64,000 bases of DNA from Asaia prunellae JCM 25354 (lineage in GTDB: Bacteria > Pseudomonadota > Alphaproteobacteria > Acetobacterales > Acetobacteraceae), in NCBI RefSeq assembly GCF_000613885.1, contig NZ_BAJV01000001.1, positions 248,001 to 312,000 on the forward strand, read 5' to 3'. The notes beneath the pieces were generated by a model. The model saw nothing but the letters and a program-made list of their open reading frames with translations. It searched no databases and was not told the origin of the DNA. The position numbers and the translations under genes were made by a program. Shown here piece after piece: positions 56,080 through 64,000 of this stretch (positions are counted from its first letter, which is position 1; each line of letters starts with the position of its first letter).

Positions 56080-56346
56080 TCAGGAGACGCTCATATTGTA
56101 AACGGCATACATGGCCCAAAACAATGTCGCACCCAAGGCCCACCAGTTCGTATGGAAATGATCCTCAAGATCAACAGAAGTGCCAGCAATGGCCCATGCC
56201 AGGCAAACATGAAACATCAGGATGCCTACAACCATGGCAATCATGCGATAGCGGAGGCGTCGTTGGGCGGCCTTTTCCTGGGCATCCAGTGACGGGTTGA
56301 TCAAGGAAGGATTATCCAGCGAAAGATTGGCAATTTCAGCGTTCAT
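56080..56346 (-). CDS. small two-helix membrane protein, unknown
   Basis: 88 residues from ATG 56346, chosen because AGGAG precedes it; the open frame beyond that is not coding-like. After a polar N-terminus with an NPSL repeat (DNPSLINPSLDAQEKAAQ), two membrane segments follow (MIAMVVGILMFHVCLAWAIA and WWALGATLFWAMYAVYNM), separated by an acidic loop. I recognise no family. Convergent with the last glycosyltransferase gene, 42 bp apart. Confidence 0.6.
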   Translation of the reverse strand: MNAEIANLSLDNPSLINPSLDAQEKAAQRRLRYRMIAMVVGILMFHVCLAWAIAGTSVDLEDHFHTNWWALGATLFWAMYAVYNMSVS

Positions 56347-56741
56347 CCTGACTCTCCTGCGCAAGACGTATACTCCAGATCGGCATACAGCATCACGCCT
56401 GCTCAAACATCGATACCACTCCCTCTTACATACCCTGTCGGATAAACCGGCCTGATAACGGAAGCGGCTTCTGTCTCTTTTATGGATAGACGCGTCCCTG
56501 TTAGCAAGAAATTGTATGAGTGAGAGAAACCACACAAAAAATTCTTTGTCGTGAGACCAGCCTCATAGACAAGGACAAATGCATACAAAGCTGGATAAAC
56601 AACCATACAATATATTAGTAATATACTAACTCACTGAATATTATATGTTTTACGCTCTCTTTTTCGTGATCAACAATCGCAGTTGTTTCGAATGAAAATT
56701 TAGTAATAATCAGGACTCATGAAGTTTTTGCAGTCTTCCAC
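56347..56741. other. 395-bp AT-rich intergenic region with a palindrome
   Basis: No gene supported. It becomes strongly AT-rich after ~56560. A perfect palindrome TATATTA-G-TAATATA lies at 56611-56625. The region holds the promoter of the small membrane protein and the 3' end of the MocR-type gene. No strong terminator hairpin is evident. Confidence 0.4.
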
Positions 56742-58145
56742 TCAGACAATATCCGAAAAACCCCCTGCCGGGCGATAATCCAGAACGGAACGCAGGTTTG
56801 TCAGAGAGTCACGTAGTGTCCCTGTATCAGAGGCACTGCCAAGAGCTATACGGACTGCCGCAGGCGGATTACCACTTACTGCAAATACCGAACTGGGCAC
56901 GAGAGCGAGACCCTGACGACGGGCAAAAGCCACAAAATCCGCGCTGCTCCACCAGTCCGGCAAGGTCAACCAGACATGAGGGCTGGGTGCCTTGTCGGGC
57001 ACACGCATACCCATGATCTGACGCAAGACCGCATGACGCTGCGTCAGCTCGTCTCGTATGCTGTGCAGACAGTGCTGTGCCAGTCCGGTCTCGATCCAGC
57101 GTGATACAATCGCATCAAGAATGCCTGCCTTGGCAAGACAGAGTGCCCTTACTCCCGAAGTAATGCGTCGGGTCATTTCCGCCCCCGGCAACACGATATA
57201 GGCCGTGCGCAGACCGGGGCTTAACACTTTTGACAAGGTCGCCACATAGATAACGCGGGTCGGATCAAGCATGGCCAGCGTCGGTGGGGGAGATTTGAGC
57301 AGAAGACTGTATGGATCGTCTTCAACGATGTGGATCTGATGGCGGCGGGCGATAGCAAGAATGGCCTCACGACGCGACACCGACCAGGTGGCAGTCGTCG
57401 GATTTTGCAGGGTAGGGGTACAATAAAGCACCCGAGGGCAATGACGCGCGCATAATTCGTCCAGCGCCTCGGGAATCATACCTTGCTCATCATGATCAAC
57501 ACCAAGCAGCACGTAACCGAACTGGGCAGCAATCGATCGTATGCCAGGATAAGTGAGGATATCGGTCACAATGGCTTCGCCCGATCGCACGAGCGATGTC
57601 ATGATCGCCGCAAGAGCAACCTGGGCACCGGGAACAATCAGCATTTCGCTAGCCCGCCGTCTGCCCAGAACCGGCTGAAGCCATTGCATGCCGAGTTGCC
57701 GATCCTGCTGTGTTCCCCCCGTTACCCGATAGGACATAAGGGATTGCGCATCCTGCTGCCTGAAAATCGCTCCTATTTCACTCTGAATCATTGCCTGAAT
57801 GCCCGGGTCTTGCGGCAGGGGCGGTGAATTCATTGTCAGATCGAGGACGCTGGCCCCTGTATTACGCCATGTCCCACCGCCAGCATTGATCTTGACAAAT
57901 GTTCCCCGTCCGATCGTCGCATCAAGCAGGCCACGTTTCTGGGCTTCGGCAATAGCACGCGTCACCGTGCTCAGATTGGTTCCGAGATGGGTAGCAATCA
58001 CTCTCTGGGGTGGAAGTTTTTCCCCTTCCTGAAGCTCGCCCTTGCGTATGGATTGAGCGATGGCCTCGACGATAGCGAGATAGAGTGCGCCTGTATCTCT
58101 GCTTATCGCGTGCTTCCATCCTTCGAGACAAGCCTCAGCTGCCAT
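56742..58145 (-). CDS. MocR-type regulator (GntR helix-turn-helix fused to aminotransferase domain)
   Basis: 467 residues. A GntR winged helix at ~15-85 (YLAIVEAIAQSIRKGELQEG, VIATHLGTNLSTVTRAI) is fused to a fold-type I aminotransferase domain. That domain includes VLYCTPTLQNPTTATWS and IVEDDPYSLL. The PLP Lys is in YVATLSKVLSPGLRTAYIV. MocR proteins are regulators, usually not active transaminases, that often control a divergent operon. Here that is the organosulfur operon starting at 58413, 267 bp away. Confidence 0.9.
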   Translation of the reverse strand: MAAEACLEGWKHAISRDTGALYLAIVEAIAQSIRKGELQEGEKLPPQRVIATHLGTNLSTVTRAIAEAQKRGLLDATIGRGTFVKINAGGGTWRNTGASVLDLTMNSPPLPQDPGIQAMIQSEIGAIFRQQDAQSLMSYRVTGGTQQDRQLGMQWLQPVLGRRRASEMLIVPGAQVALAAIMTSLVRSGEAIVTDILTYPGIRSIAAQFGYVLLGVDHDEQGMIPEALDELCARHCPRVLYCTPTLQNPTTATWSVSRREAILAIARRHQIHIVEDDPYSLLLKSPPPTLAMLDPTRVIYVATLSKVLSPGLRTAYIVLPGAEMTRRITSGVRALCLAKAGILDAIVSRWIETGLAQHCLHSIRDELTQRHAVLRQIMGMRVPDKAPSPHVWLTLPDWWSSADFVAFARRQGLALVPSSVFAVSGNPPAAVRIALGSASDTGTLRDSLTNLRSVLDYRPAGGFSDIV

Positions 58146-58315
58146 ACTGCTTTTCCTCTGCTCAGGCAGAATGCCCCTTTCTTACTAACGCGACTTTGCC
58201 CGATCTGAAACGGTCTCCCACGGATACCGTCCCTGCTTCCCCGGCAGAAACATTCTTCTCGGTACCCAATTGAACTATCAATAATAGTGTTATTTATAAA
58301 CAACCATATTCCCTG

Positions 58316-58345
58316 TTGACATATAGCCACCTTCTGAACTGTTAT
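58316..58345 (+). promoter_or_regulatory. candidate promoter of the organosulfur operon, with inverted repeats
   Basis: TTGACA (58316-58321), an 18-bp spacer and TGTTAT (58340-58345) form a plausible -35/-10 pair, 68 bp before the first gene. Nearby inverted repeats could be operators for the divergent MocR-type protein: ACTAT-CAATA-ATAGT just upstream (about 58274-58288) and GTTAT...ATAAC overlapping the -10. Confidence 0.4.
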
Positions 58346-58412
58346 GAAATAGTAATAACGTTTCGGCGATGTGAAATCGTCTTTCACCCCCATTAAACAA
58401 TGGAATAGTCTG

Positions 58413-59606
58413 ATGATTTTCACTAAAATTTATAGTTTAATAAGCAAGAATGCTGCCGAACGTGACCGGGAAAGAACACGTCCTTATCAGGCGGTTGCCT
58501 CGCTTGCCAATGCAGGTTTCGGCCGGTTGCGTCTCGGGCGGGAGCAGGGCGGTTTCGGTCTGAGCCTGTCGGAAAGCTTTGTGCAATTGCGCGAACTGGC
58601 GCGTGCCGATTCAAACTTGCCACAGATTTTCCGCGCCCATTTTGCCTTTGTCGAAACCTTGCGCACCGGCCTGCCTCAGGCCGAAACCTGGCAGGGCCTG
58701 ATACGCGACAACAAGATCTTTGGCGCAGCCATGGCCGAGCGCGCCAATGAAACAAGTGTGACAACCGAAGTAACACAAGGGGCAAACGGTCTTGTCCTTA
58801 ACGGTCGCAAATATTACTCTACCGGCTCCCTTTATGCTGACTGGATTATTGTCTGGGCGACATTCAGTAGCGACAGGGTACGTGTGCTTGTTCCAGCCAC
58901 CGCTGAAGGTGTCACAAGGCTGGATGACTGGGATGGTTTTGGTCAGCGCCTGACCGGTAGCGGCACCACCCTGTTTGAGCAGGTGGCACTCACCCCTGAG
59001 CAGATTATCGAACGTGTCCCAGCTGATACACCACCCAGCCAGCCTTTCCTGGGGGCTTACTACCAGCAGTTTCACAACACCACACTGGCAGGTATTGCCC
59101 AGGCGATACTACAGGATGCTCTGGAATTCGTCCGTCCGCGCGAACGCGTTTTCGGTGTACCGGGCAAGGTCAGCCAAAGACACGACCCGATCGTCCAGAG
59201 CGTGATCGGCCGTCTGTCCTCTCTCGCTTATTCCACCGCCGTGCTCGCCGATCAGGGCGCACGGACGCTTGAAGCCATCGAGCCGCACTTTCTTGCTGGC
59301 GCGCATGATGACGATGCCATCGAGCAGGCCCAGGAGCAGATTTTCAAGGCTCAGCAGATCATCACCCAGCAGACACTCGAAGCCGCCACAGCACTTTTCG
59401 AGGTTGGAGGCGCCTCAGCCACTTCCGAGACCCTCGATCTCGACCGCCACTGGCGCAATGCCCGTACCCTCGCTTCGCACAATCCGGCAGCGCAACGTCA
59501 GCGCGAACTCGGGGATGTCGCGCTGAATGGCACTCGCCTCTGGACACCCTATCGAGACGGTTTGCGACGACTGGCCGAAACCCGTCGCGCAGGAGAAGCC
59601 GCATGA
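58413..59606 (+). CDS. acyl-CoA-dehydrogenase-fold flavin monooxygenase (SfnB/DszC-like)
   Basis: About 397 residues from ATG 58413; a GTG at 58371 is possible. The fold is shown by GFGRLRLGREQGGFGLSLSE, FGAAMAERANET, GLVLNGRKYYSTGSLYADWI (the central beta domain), and the C-terminal helices ending LDLDRHWRNARTLASHNPAA, characteristic of the DszC/SfnB branch rather than true acyl-CoA dehydrogenases. That branch uses reduced flavin to oxygenate sulfur compounds. It overlaps the next gene by 4 bp. In this operon it probably attacks a sulfone or sulfonate precursor. Confidence 0.82.
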   Translation: MIFTKIYSLISKNAAERDRERTRPYQAVASLANAGFGRLRLGREQGGFGLSLSESFVQLRELARADSNLPQIFRAHFAFVETLRTGLPQAETWQGLIRDNKIFGAAMAERANETSVTTEVTQGANGLVLNGRKYYSTGSLYADWIIVWATFSSDRVRVLVPATAEGVTRLDDWDGFGQRLTGSGTTLFEQVALTPEQIIERVPADTPPSQPFLGAYYQQFHNTTLAGIAQAILQDALEFVRPRERVFGVPGKVSQRHDPIVQSVIGRLSSLAYSTAVLADQGARTLEAIEPHFLAGAHDDDAIEQAQEQIFKAQQIITQQTLEAATALFEVGGASATSETLDLDRHWRNARTLASHNPAAQRQRELGDVALNGTRLWTPYRDGLRRLAETRRAGEAA

Positions 59607-61134
59607 CATTGTCCTCGCGCCAGCCGGATCATGCTCTGACCGGCCCCCGCAAGACCCTGCACGTCAATCTTTTCGAAATGGCCTGTGTGAGCCATATCGT
59701 GCACGGCATGTGGCGTGAGGAACGCAACAACCGTCACCGCTTCGGCGAAATGGCCTATTGGCTGGATACCGCCAGACGCGCCGAAGCCGCCGGAATGGAC
59801 GCGATTTTCCTGGCGGATGTGATTGGTATTTACGACCGTTTTGGCGGGCTCGATGCCTCTTTGCGTCTCGGGCTGCAAATTCCCAATCTCGATCCGCTGT
59901 CGCTTATCCCCGCCATGGCGGCGGTCACCGAAACACTTGGTTTCGCCGCGACATTTTCGACCACCTATGAACCTCCCTTTTCCTTCGCCCGACGGATGAG
60001 CACGCTCGATCTGCTGACCAATGGTCGCGTGGGATGGAATGTCGTCACCTCATATCTGCCAAATGCCGCCCGCAATTTCGGGCTCGATGGTGAGCTTGAA
60101 CATGACAGCCGCTATGACCGCGCCGACGAATATCTGGATGTGCTTTACAAGCTCTGGGAAGGAAGCTGGCAGGAAGATGCGGTTATTCAGGACCGTGAGT
60201 CAGACCGCTACGCCGACCCCTCGCGAGTGCGCCACATCAATCATGAAGGCACGCATTTTCGCGTCGAGGGGCCGCATCTGGTCCAGCCCACGCCCCAGCG
60301 TACACCTGTTCTGTTTCAGGCCACCGGCTCCGCTCGCGGACTGAAAACCGCCGCACGTCATGCAGAGGCAATCTTTATCGGTGGCCGCACCCAGGAAGAA
60401 GTACGTACCCATATCGCAAGAACCAGAGCAGAAGCGGCGGCGCAGGGGCGCGATCCAGCCGAGCTAAAATTCTATGTGATGGCCGGGCTGATTGCCGGCC
60501 ATACCGAAGAAGAGGCACAGGCCAAACTGGCTCGCTATCGCGCCTATTACAGCGTTGAAGGAGCCTCGTGCACGCTCAGGCAGAAATCGACCTGCGCCAG
60601 TTCGACCCGTCCATCACCATCGGTCAGGCCCTGGCGGAAAGCGGGCGCAGCCTTGGTAATATGGGACGACGCTTTGGTACCGAATTGACCGTCGGCGCTG
60701 CGCTTGAACAGATCGCCAGCTTCGATGAAGGGCGATTTTTTGCTGTTGGTACGCCGGAGCAGATCGCTGATGCACTCGAAATCTGGCTCGATGAAGACGG
60801 AATCGATGGCATCAATCTGCGCCAGTATCACAGTTTTGAAACGCTCGATGATTATGCGGCGCTGATCGCACCTGAGTTGCGTCGCCGTGGCCGCCTGCCC
60901 GCTCTGGCACAGCCCGGTGAAACGCTGCGCCATCGCCTGACCGGGCGTGACCGTCTGCCAGACAGCCACCCAGCGGCGCTCCATCGTACGAGCCATGCTG
61001 GCGCACCTGCCCCAGAAACCTGTCTCCATTCTGAATCACGCGCGGCTACTCCGAACGCGAACTCCGCAGTTTCAATCTCCCCGATTTCAAACGCCCCGGT
61101 TGCAAACGCCCGGAAAGAAAGTGCCCTGTCATGA
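59603..61134 (+). CDS. LLM-class flavin monooxygenase (NtaA/SnaA/DszA family), one frameshift
   Basis: Starts as ATGA overlap. The first frame has [54 protein letters not shown] and [20 protein letters not shown]. It runs out after YYSVEGAS. The frame open from 60568 continues with [33 protein letters not shown] and [16 protein letters not shown]. One base added near 60566 joins them (about 510 residues). The last ~50 residues, after PDSHPA, are low in complexity and unlike the family, perhaps from another error. DszA-type enzymes cleave C-S bonds with FMNH2. Confidence 0.83.
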
Positions 61135-62327
61135 CCACGATCCCGTTCAACGCTGCACCCGCCCCTGGCGCCCCCGAGAAGATCAATGTGCTTTGGTTTC
61201 TGCCTACCCATGGCGACAGCCGTTACCTCGGCACGAGCGAAGGCGGAAGAGCGGTAGATCTGCCCTACCTGCAACAGATTGCGCGCGCAGCAGATTCGCT
61301 CGGCTATTACGGTGTTCTGCTTCCGACAGGGCGAAGCTGTGAGGATAGCTGGGTTGTGGCTTCAGCGCTCGTTACCTCGACCGAACGTCTGAAATTTCTC
61401 GTCGCTGTGCGCCCGGGCCTGCAATCTCCGACCCTGGCCGCGCGGATGACATCAACACTCGACCGGCTTTCAGGCGGACGACTGCTGATCAATGTCGTGA
61501 CGGGTGGCGATCCGCGTGAGAATGGTGGCGACGGTCTGTTCCATGATCATGCCACACGCTACGCCATCACAGACGAATTTCTCGATATCTACTCACGTCT
61601 GCTGCGTGGCGAGACCATTGCCCATGAGGGTCCGCACTTCCATATCGAGGATGGCCGTCTGCTTTTCCCGCCGCATCAGGAAAATGGCCCCCCCCTGTAT
61701 TTTGGTGGCTCTTCGGATGTCGGCATTGATATTGCCGCAAGACGGGTCCAGAAATACCTTACCTGGGGCGAGCCCCCGGCACTGGTGCGTGAAAAGATCA
61801 GCCGCGTACGTGAGGCAGCGGCCAAAGCCGGGCGCGAAGTCAGTTTCGGTATCCGCTTTCATGTCATTGCACGCGAGACAACTGAGGAAGCGTGGCAAGA
61901 AGCAGATCGCCTTATCTCGAAACTCGATGATTCGACCATTGCAGAGGCACAATCCGTTTTCTCGCGCCTCGACTCAGTCGGACAGGCGCGCATGAGCGCG
62001 CTGCATGGCGGCCGTCGCGACAAGCTGGAAATCAGCCCCAATCTCTGGGCCGGGGTCGGTCTCGTGCGTGGTGGCGCAGGTACAGCACTCGTTGGCGATC
62101 CCGCTACCATTGCCGAGCGTATGGATGAATACAGACGTGCCGGGTGTGACAGTTTCATCCTCTCCGGCTACCCGCATCTTGAGGAAGCCTATCGCTTTGG
62201 CGAGCTGGTCCTTCCCCTCCTGCCCACCGCTCATCCTGTGCGTACCGTGCAGGCAAGCAGCAATATGGGGCCGTTCGGCGAAACCATCGCCGGAAGCCAT
62301 CGACCGGGCCGGGTTTCCTCGTCATGA
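61131..62327 (+). CDS. ssuD: FMNH2-dependent alkanesulfonate monooxygenase (SsuD-like)
   Basis: 398 residues. Clear SsuD pattern: [21 protein letters not shown] at the start (split around the HGDxRYL motif), [54 protein letters not shown] and [15 protein letters not shown], and near the end [20 protein letters not shown]. SsuD releases sulfite from alkanesulfonates. It overlaps both neighbours by 4 bp. No ssuE reductase or SsuABC transporter is in the window. Confidence 0.9.
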   Translation: MTTIPFNAAPAPGAPEKINVLWFLPTHGDSRYLGTSEGGRAVDLPYLQQIARAADSLGYYGVLLPTGRSCEDSWVVASALVTSTERLKFLVAVRPGLQSPTLAARMTSTLDRLSGGRLLINVVTGGDPRENGGDGLFHDHATRYAITDEFLDIYSRLLRGETIAHEGPHFHIEDGRLLFPPHQENGPPLYFGGSSDVGIDIAARRVQKYLTWGEPPALVREKISRVREAAAKAGREVSFGIRFHVIARETTEEAWQEADRLISKLDDSTIAEAQSVFSRLDSVGQARMSALHGGRRDKLEISPNLWAGVGLVRGGAGTALVGDPATIAERMDEYRRAGCDSFILSGYPHLEEAYRFGELVLPLLPTAHPVRTVQASSNMGPFGETIAGSHRPGRVSSS

Positions 62328-63745
62328 CGACTGTTAATGATACCACCCCCGTCATCATCATCGGTGGCGGCGCAACCGGGGCCATGGTGGCATGGCACCT
62401 GCTGCGTCATCGCCCCGATCTGGGCCGCCATGGCGTGACCATTATCGAGCCGCGAGAGCTGCTTGGCGCGGGTCAGGCCTATGGCACGCATGATCCGCAA
62501 CATCGCATCAACGTGCCCGCCTCACGCATGAGCATGCAGACGGATAAACCGAGCGATTTTCGCGACTGGCTGGATCTCGATGCGATTGCGGCCATCGACC
62601 CTGACGCATTTCTGCCATCCGGCGACCTCTACCCGTCGCGGGCGCTCTTCGGCCGCTATCTCGCGGCACGCCTCGCCCCCTATCTGGAGACGGGTCGCCT
62701 GCGTCATCTGCGTGGCAAGGCCGAGGATATTACACGTGAAGACGATTTATGGCACGTCACCCTCGAAGACGGAGTGGCTCTGGCTGCACGACACCTGGTG
62801 CTTGCCACCACGCATCCAGCGCCGTCCCTGCCTTCTGCTCTGGCACCACTGGCAGATGACGCCCGCATCATAAGCAATCCCTGGCATGGTGACGCGCTGT
62901 CGGGCATTGCGCCGAATGATCGCGTTGCCATTATCGGCACCGGTCTTACCATGGCTGATATTGTAGCAAGCCTCACAGCTCGCGGTCACAGAGGTGAAAT
63001 CCTGGCGTTTTCCAGACGGGGACTTCGACCGCGCGCCCATGCGGCGCAGGCTTCGGCATTGTCCGACATATTGCGACTCATCCCCTCCCCGACGGCGCTC
63101 GGGCTGCTGCAGCGCATCCGCTCCGCCCTGCACGACCATCAGGATCTCTCGTGGCATGAGATCATTGATGCTGTACGCAAACAGGGACGCGGTCTCTGGT
63201 GCGCCCTGAGCGATACCGAACGCCGCAGACTGATCCGTCATCTGCGCCCGTTCTGGGACGTACATCGCTTTCGTATTGCCCCGCAGGTCGATCATATCCT
63301 TGAGACCCGGCTGAAGGAGGGACGCCTCAACCTCAGAGCTGCCCGTCTTCTGTCAGCAGCAATTAGACCCGAAGGGGTCAGCCTGTCACTCAGGCCACGC
63401 CGTGGCACGGAAGAAACCCAAATCGTCGATCATGTCATCAATACGACAGGCCCTGATCACGCCGGGATCGTCAATCGTACACCCTATCTTAAGGCTCTTG
63501 CCGATGCAGGTCTGCTTGAAACCGATCATGTCGGCCTGGGGCTACATACCGGCCCGGATCATCACGCCCGTGTCGGTACGCGCAGCATTTTCGGCCTGAT
63601 GATTGCAGGTCCGCTGTCACGCGGACAGTTCGGTGAATTGATGGGGCTGCCCGAAGTAACCGAAAACGCCCAGTCCGTTGCGGGTAGTCTCGCCGCGCTG
63701 GTACCGCAAACCCCCGTCCTTTTTTCTGACGAGGTGCGGTCATGA
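62324..63745 (+). CDS. FAD/NAD(P)-binding oxidoreductase (FAD-NAD-binding_9 type)
   Basis: 473 residues. [20 protein letters not shown] is the dinucleotide fold at the N-terminus. Next comes [20 protein letters not shown], typical of the HI0933-distant FAD/NAD(P)-binding_9 family (hydroxyacylglutathione/siderophore-type members). A second site [17 protein letters not shown] lies near 205-221. Its position inside the monooxygenase operon, overlapping both neighbours by 4 bp, suggests it acts on the same substrates or supplies reduced cofactor; that is inference. Confidence 0.8.
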   Translation: MTTVNDTTPVIIIGGGATGAMVAWHLLRHRPDLGRHGVTIIEPRELLGAGQAYGTHDPQHRINVPASRMSMQTDKPSDFRDWLDLDAIAAIDPDAFLPSGDLYPSRALFGRYLAARLAPYLETGRLRHLRGKAEDITREDDLWHVTLEDGVALAARHLVLATTHPAPSLPSALAPLADDARIISNPWHGDALSGIAPNDRVAIIGTGLTMADIVASLTARGHRGEILAFSRRGLRPRAHAAQASALSDILRLIPSPTALGLLQRIRSALHDHQDLSWHEIIDAVRKQGRGLWCALSDTERRRLIRHLRPFWDVHRFRIAPQVDHILETRLKEGRLNLRAARLLSAAIRPEGVSLSLRPRRGTEETQIVDHVINTTGPDHAGIVNRTPYLKALADAGLLETDHVGLGLHTGPDHHARVGTRSIFGLMIAGPLSRGQFGELMGLPEVTENAQSVAGSLAALVPQTPVLFSDEVRS

Positions 63746-64000
63746 GCGCCGTGCCGACCGACACCGCCAATCGTCCGGTCATACGTTCTGCCGAGGACAT
63801 TGCTGCCCTTGTCAATCAGGGGCCAACAGGACGGGGTCATGCCAATATCATCGTCATGCTCGCACTTGGCGGTGTGTTTCTCGATGCCTATGATCTGACA
63901 ACTCTCTCCTATGGCATTGGGGATGTGCAGAAATATTTCGGCCTGTCCGGGTCGGAAACCGGCATGGTTGCTGCTGCCATGAGCGCAGGTACGATCATTG
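63742..64000 (+). CDS. MFS transporter (partial at right edge)
   Basis: 86 codons, open to the window end. After a polar N-terminus, the first helix (IIVMLALGGVFLDAYDLTTL) carries the Asp-containing motif common in aromatic-acid and metabolite MFS carriers. A second helix (ETGMVAAAMSAGTII) begins. It starts by ATGA overlap with the oxidoreductase, so it is likely the importer of the operon's organosulfur substrate. Confidence 0.8.
   Translation, partial: MSAVPTDTANRPVIRSAEDIAALVNQGPTGRGHANIIVMLALGGVFLDAYDLTTLSYGIGDVQKYFGLSGSETGMVAAAMSAGTII

Noticed and set aside
1848-61134. Reading the frame breaks as mass pseudogenisation
   Set aside because: Both sides of each break are conserved to catalytic-residue level, 18 of 19 need just one added base, and housekeeping-type genes such as glgB and treY are hit repeatedly; systematic error explains this better.

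Overview
The window looks like chromosomal DNA of an acetic acid bacterium (Acetobacteraceae; Asaia or Gluconobacter relatives are the best guess). The guess rests on a three-subunit periplasmic FAD/cytochrome c dehydrogenase next to an OprB-type sugar porin, many sugar and polyol loci, a Tat-exported GH32 fructanase and the moderately high GC. This is inference from gene content; there is no rRNA or tRNA to anchor it.

Layout. 1-2.8 kb: a PKHD-type hydroxylase (cut by the left edge) and exbB-exbD-tonB, an iron-uptake energy module. 2.9-6.4 kb: an Mla/MCE lipid-transport operon (permease with N-terminal STAS-like region, ATPase, MCE protein, PqiC-like lipoprotein). 6.4-8.3 kb: an OprO/P-type porin. 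8.3-12.3 kb: an AT-rich island with three tandem copies of an unrecognised exported-protein gene, separated by decayed copies of the 3' end of the neighbouring SIS-domain gene. 12.3-18.8 kb: leftward genes for a SIS sugar-phosphate isomerase-like protein, an FMN 2-hydroxyacid dehydrogenase, two TIM-barrel epimerases, a UPF0303 protein and a sugar porter. 19.4-27 kb: an OprB porin, the three-subunit dehydrogenase, a LacI regulator and an exported mutarotase. 27.1-33.5 kb: a leftward sugar/polyol ABC importer with an SDR, an AraC regulator and a xylitol-type dehydrogenase. 33.7-38.1 kb: a TonB-dependent receptor divergent from a GH32 fructanase. 38.1-40.6 kb: CrcB, a class V PLP enzyme and an Lrp/AsnC regulator. 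40.7-51.3 kb: glgX, divergent from glgA-glgB-treZ-treY. 51.5-56.0 kb: four overlapping glycosyltransferase genes. 56.7-64 kb: a MocR-type regulator divergent from an organosulfur monooxygenase operon cut by the right edge.

The genes fit a bacterium that oxidises sugars in the periplasm (porin, mutarotase, dehydrogenase), imports sugars and polyols, stores glycogen and converts it to trehalose, and scavenges sulfur from organosulfur compounds.

Thirteen genes are broken by a total of 19 reading-frame shifts. Adding a single base restores 18 of them, many in short homopolymer runs, and coding sense is preserved on both sides. I read most of these as sequencing or assembly errors rather than true pseudogenes, and annotate the genes across the shifts. 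The most unusual biology is the triplicated exported-protein array at 9.3-12.6 kb and the unassigned glycosyltransferase operon at 51.5-56 kb.
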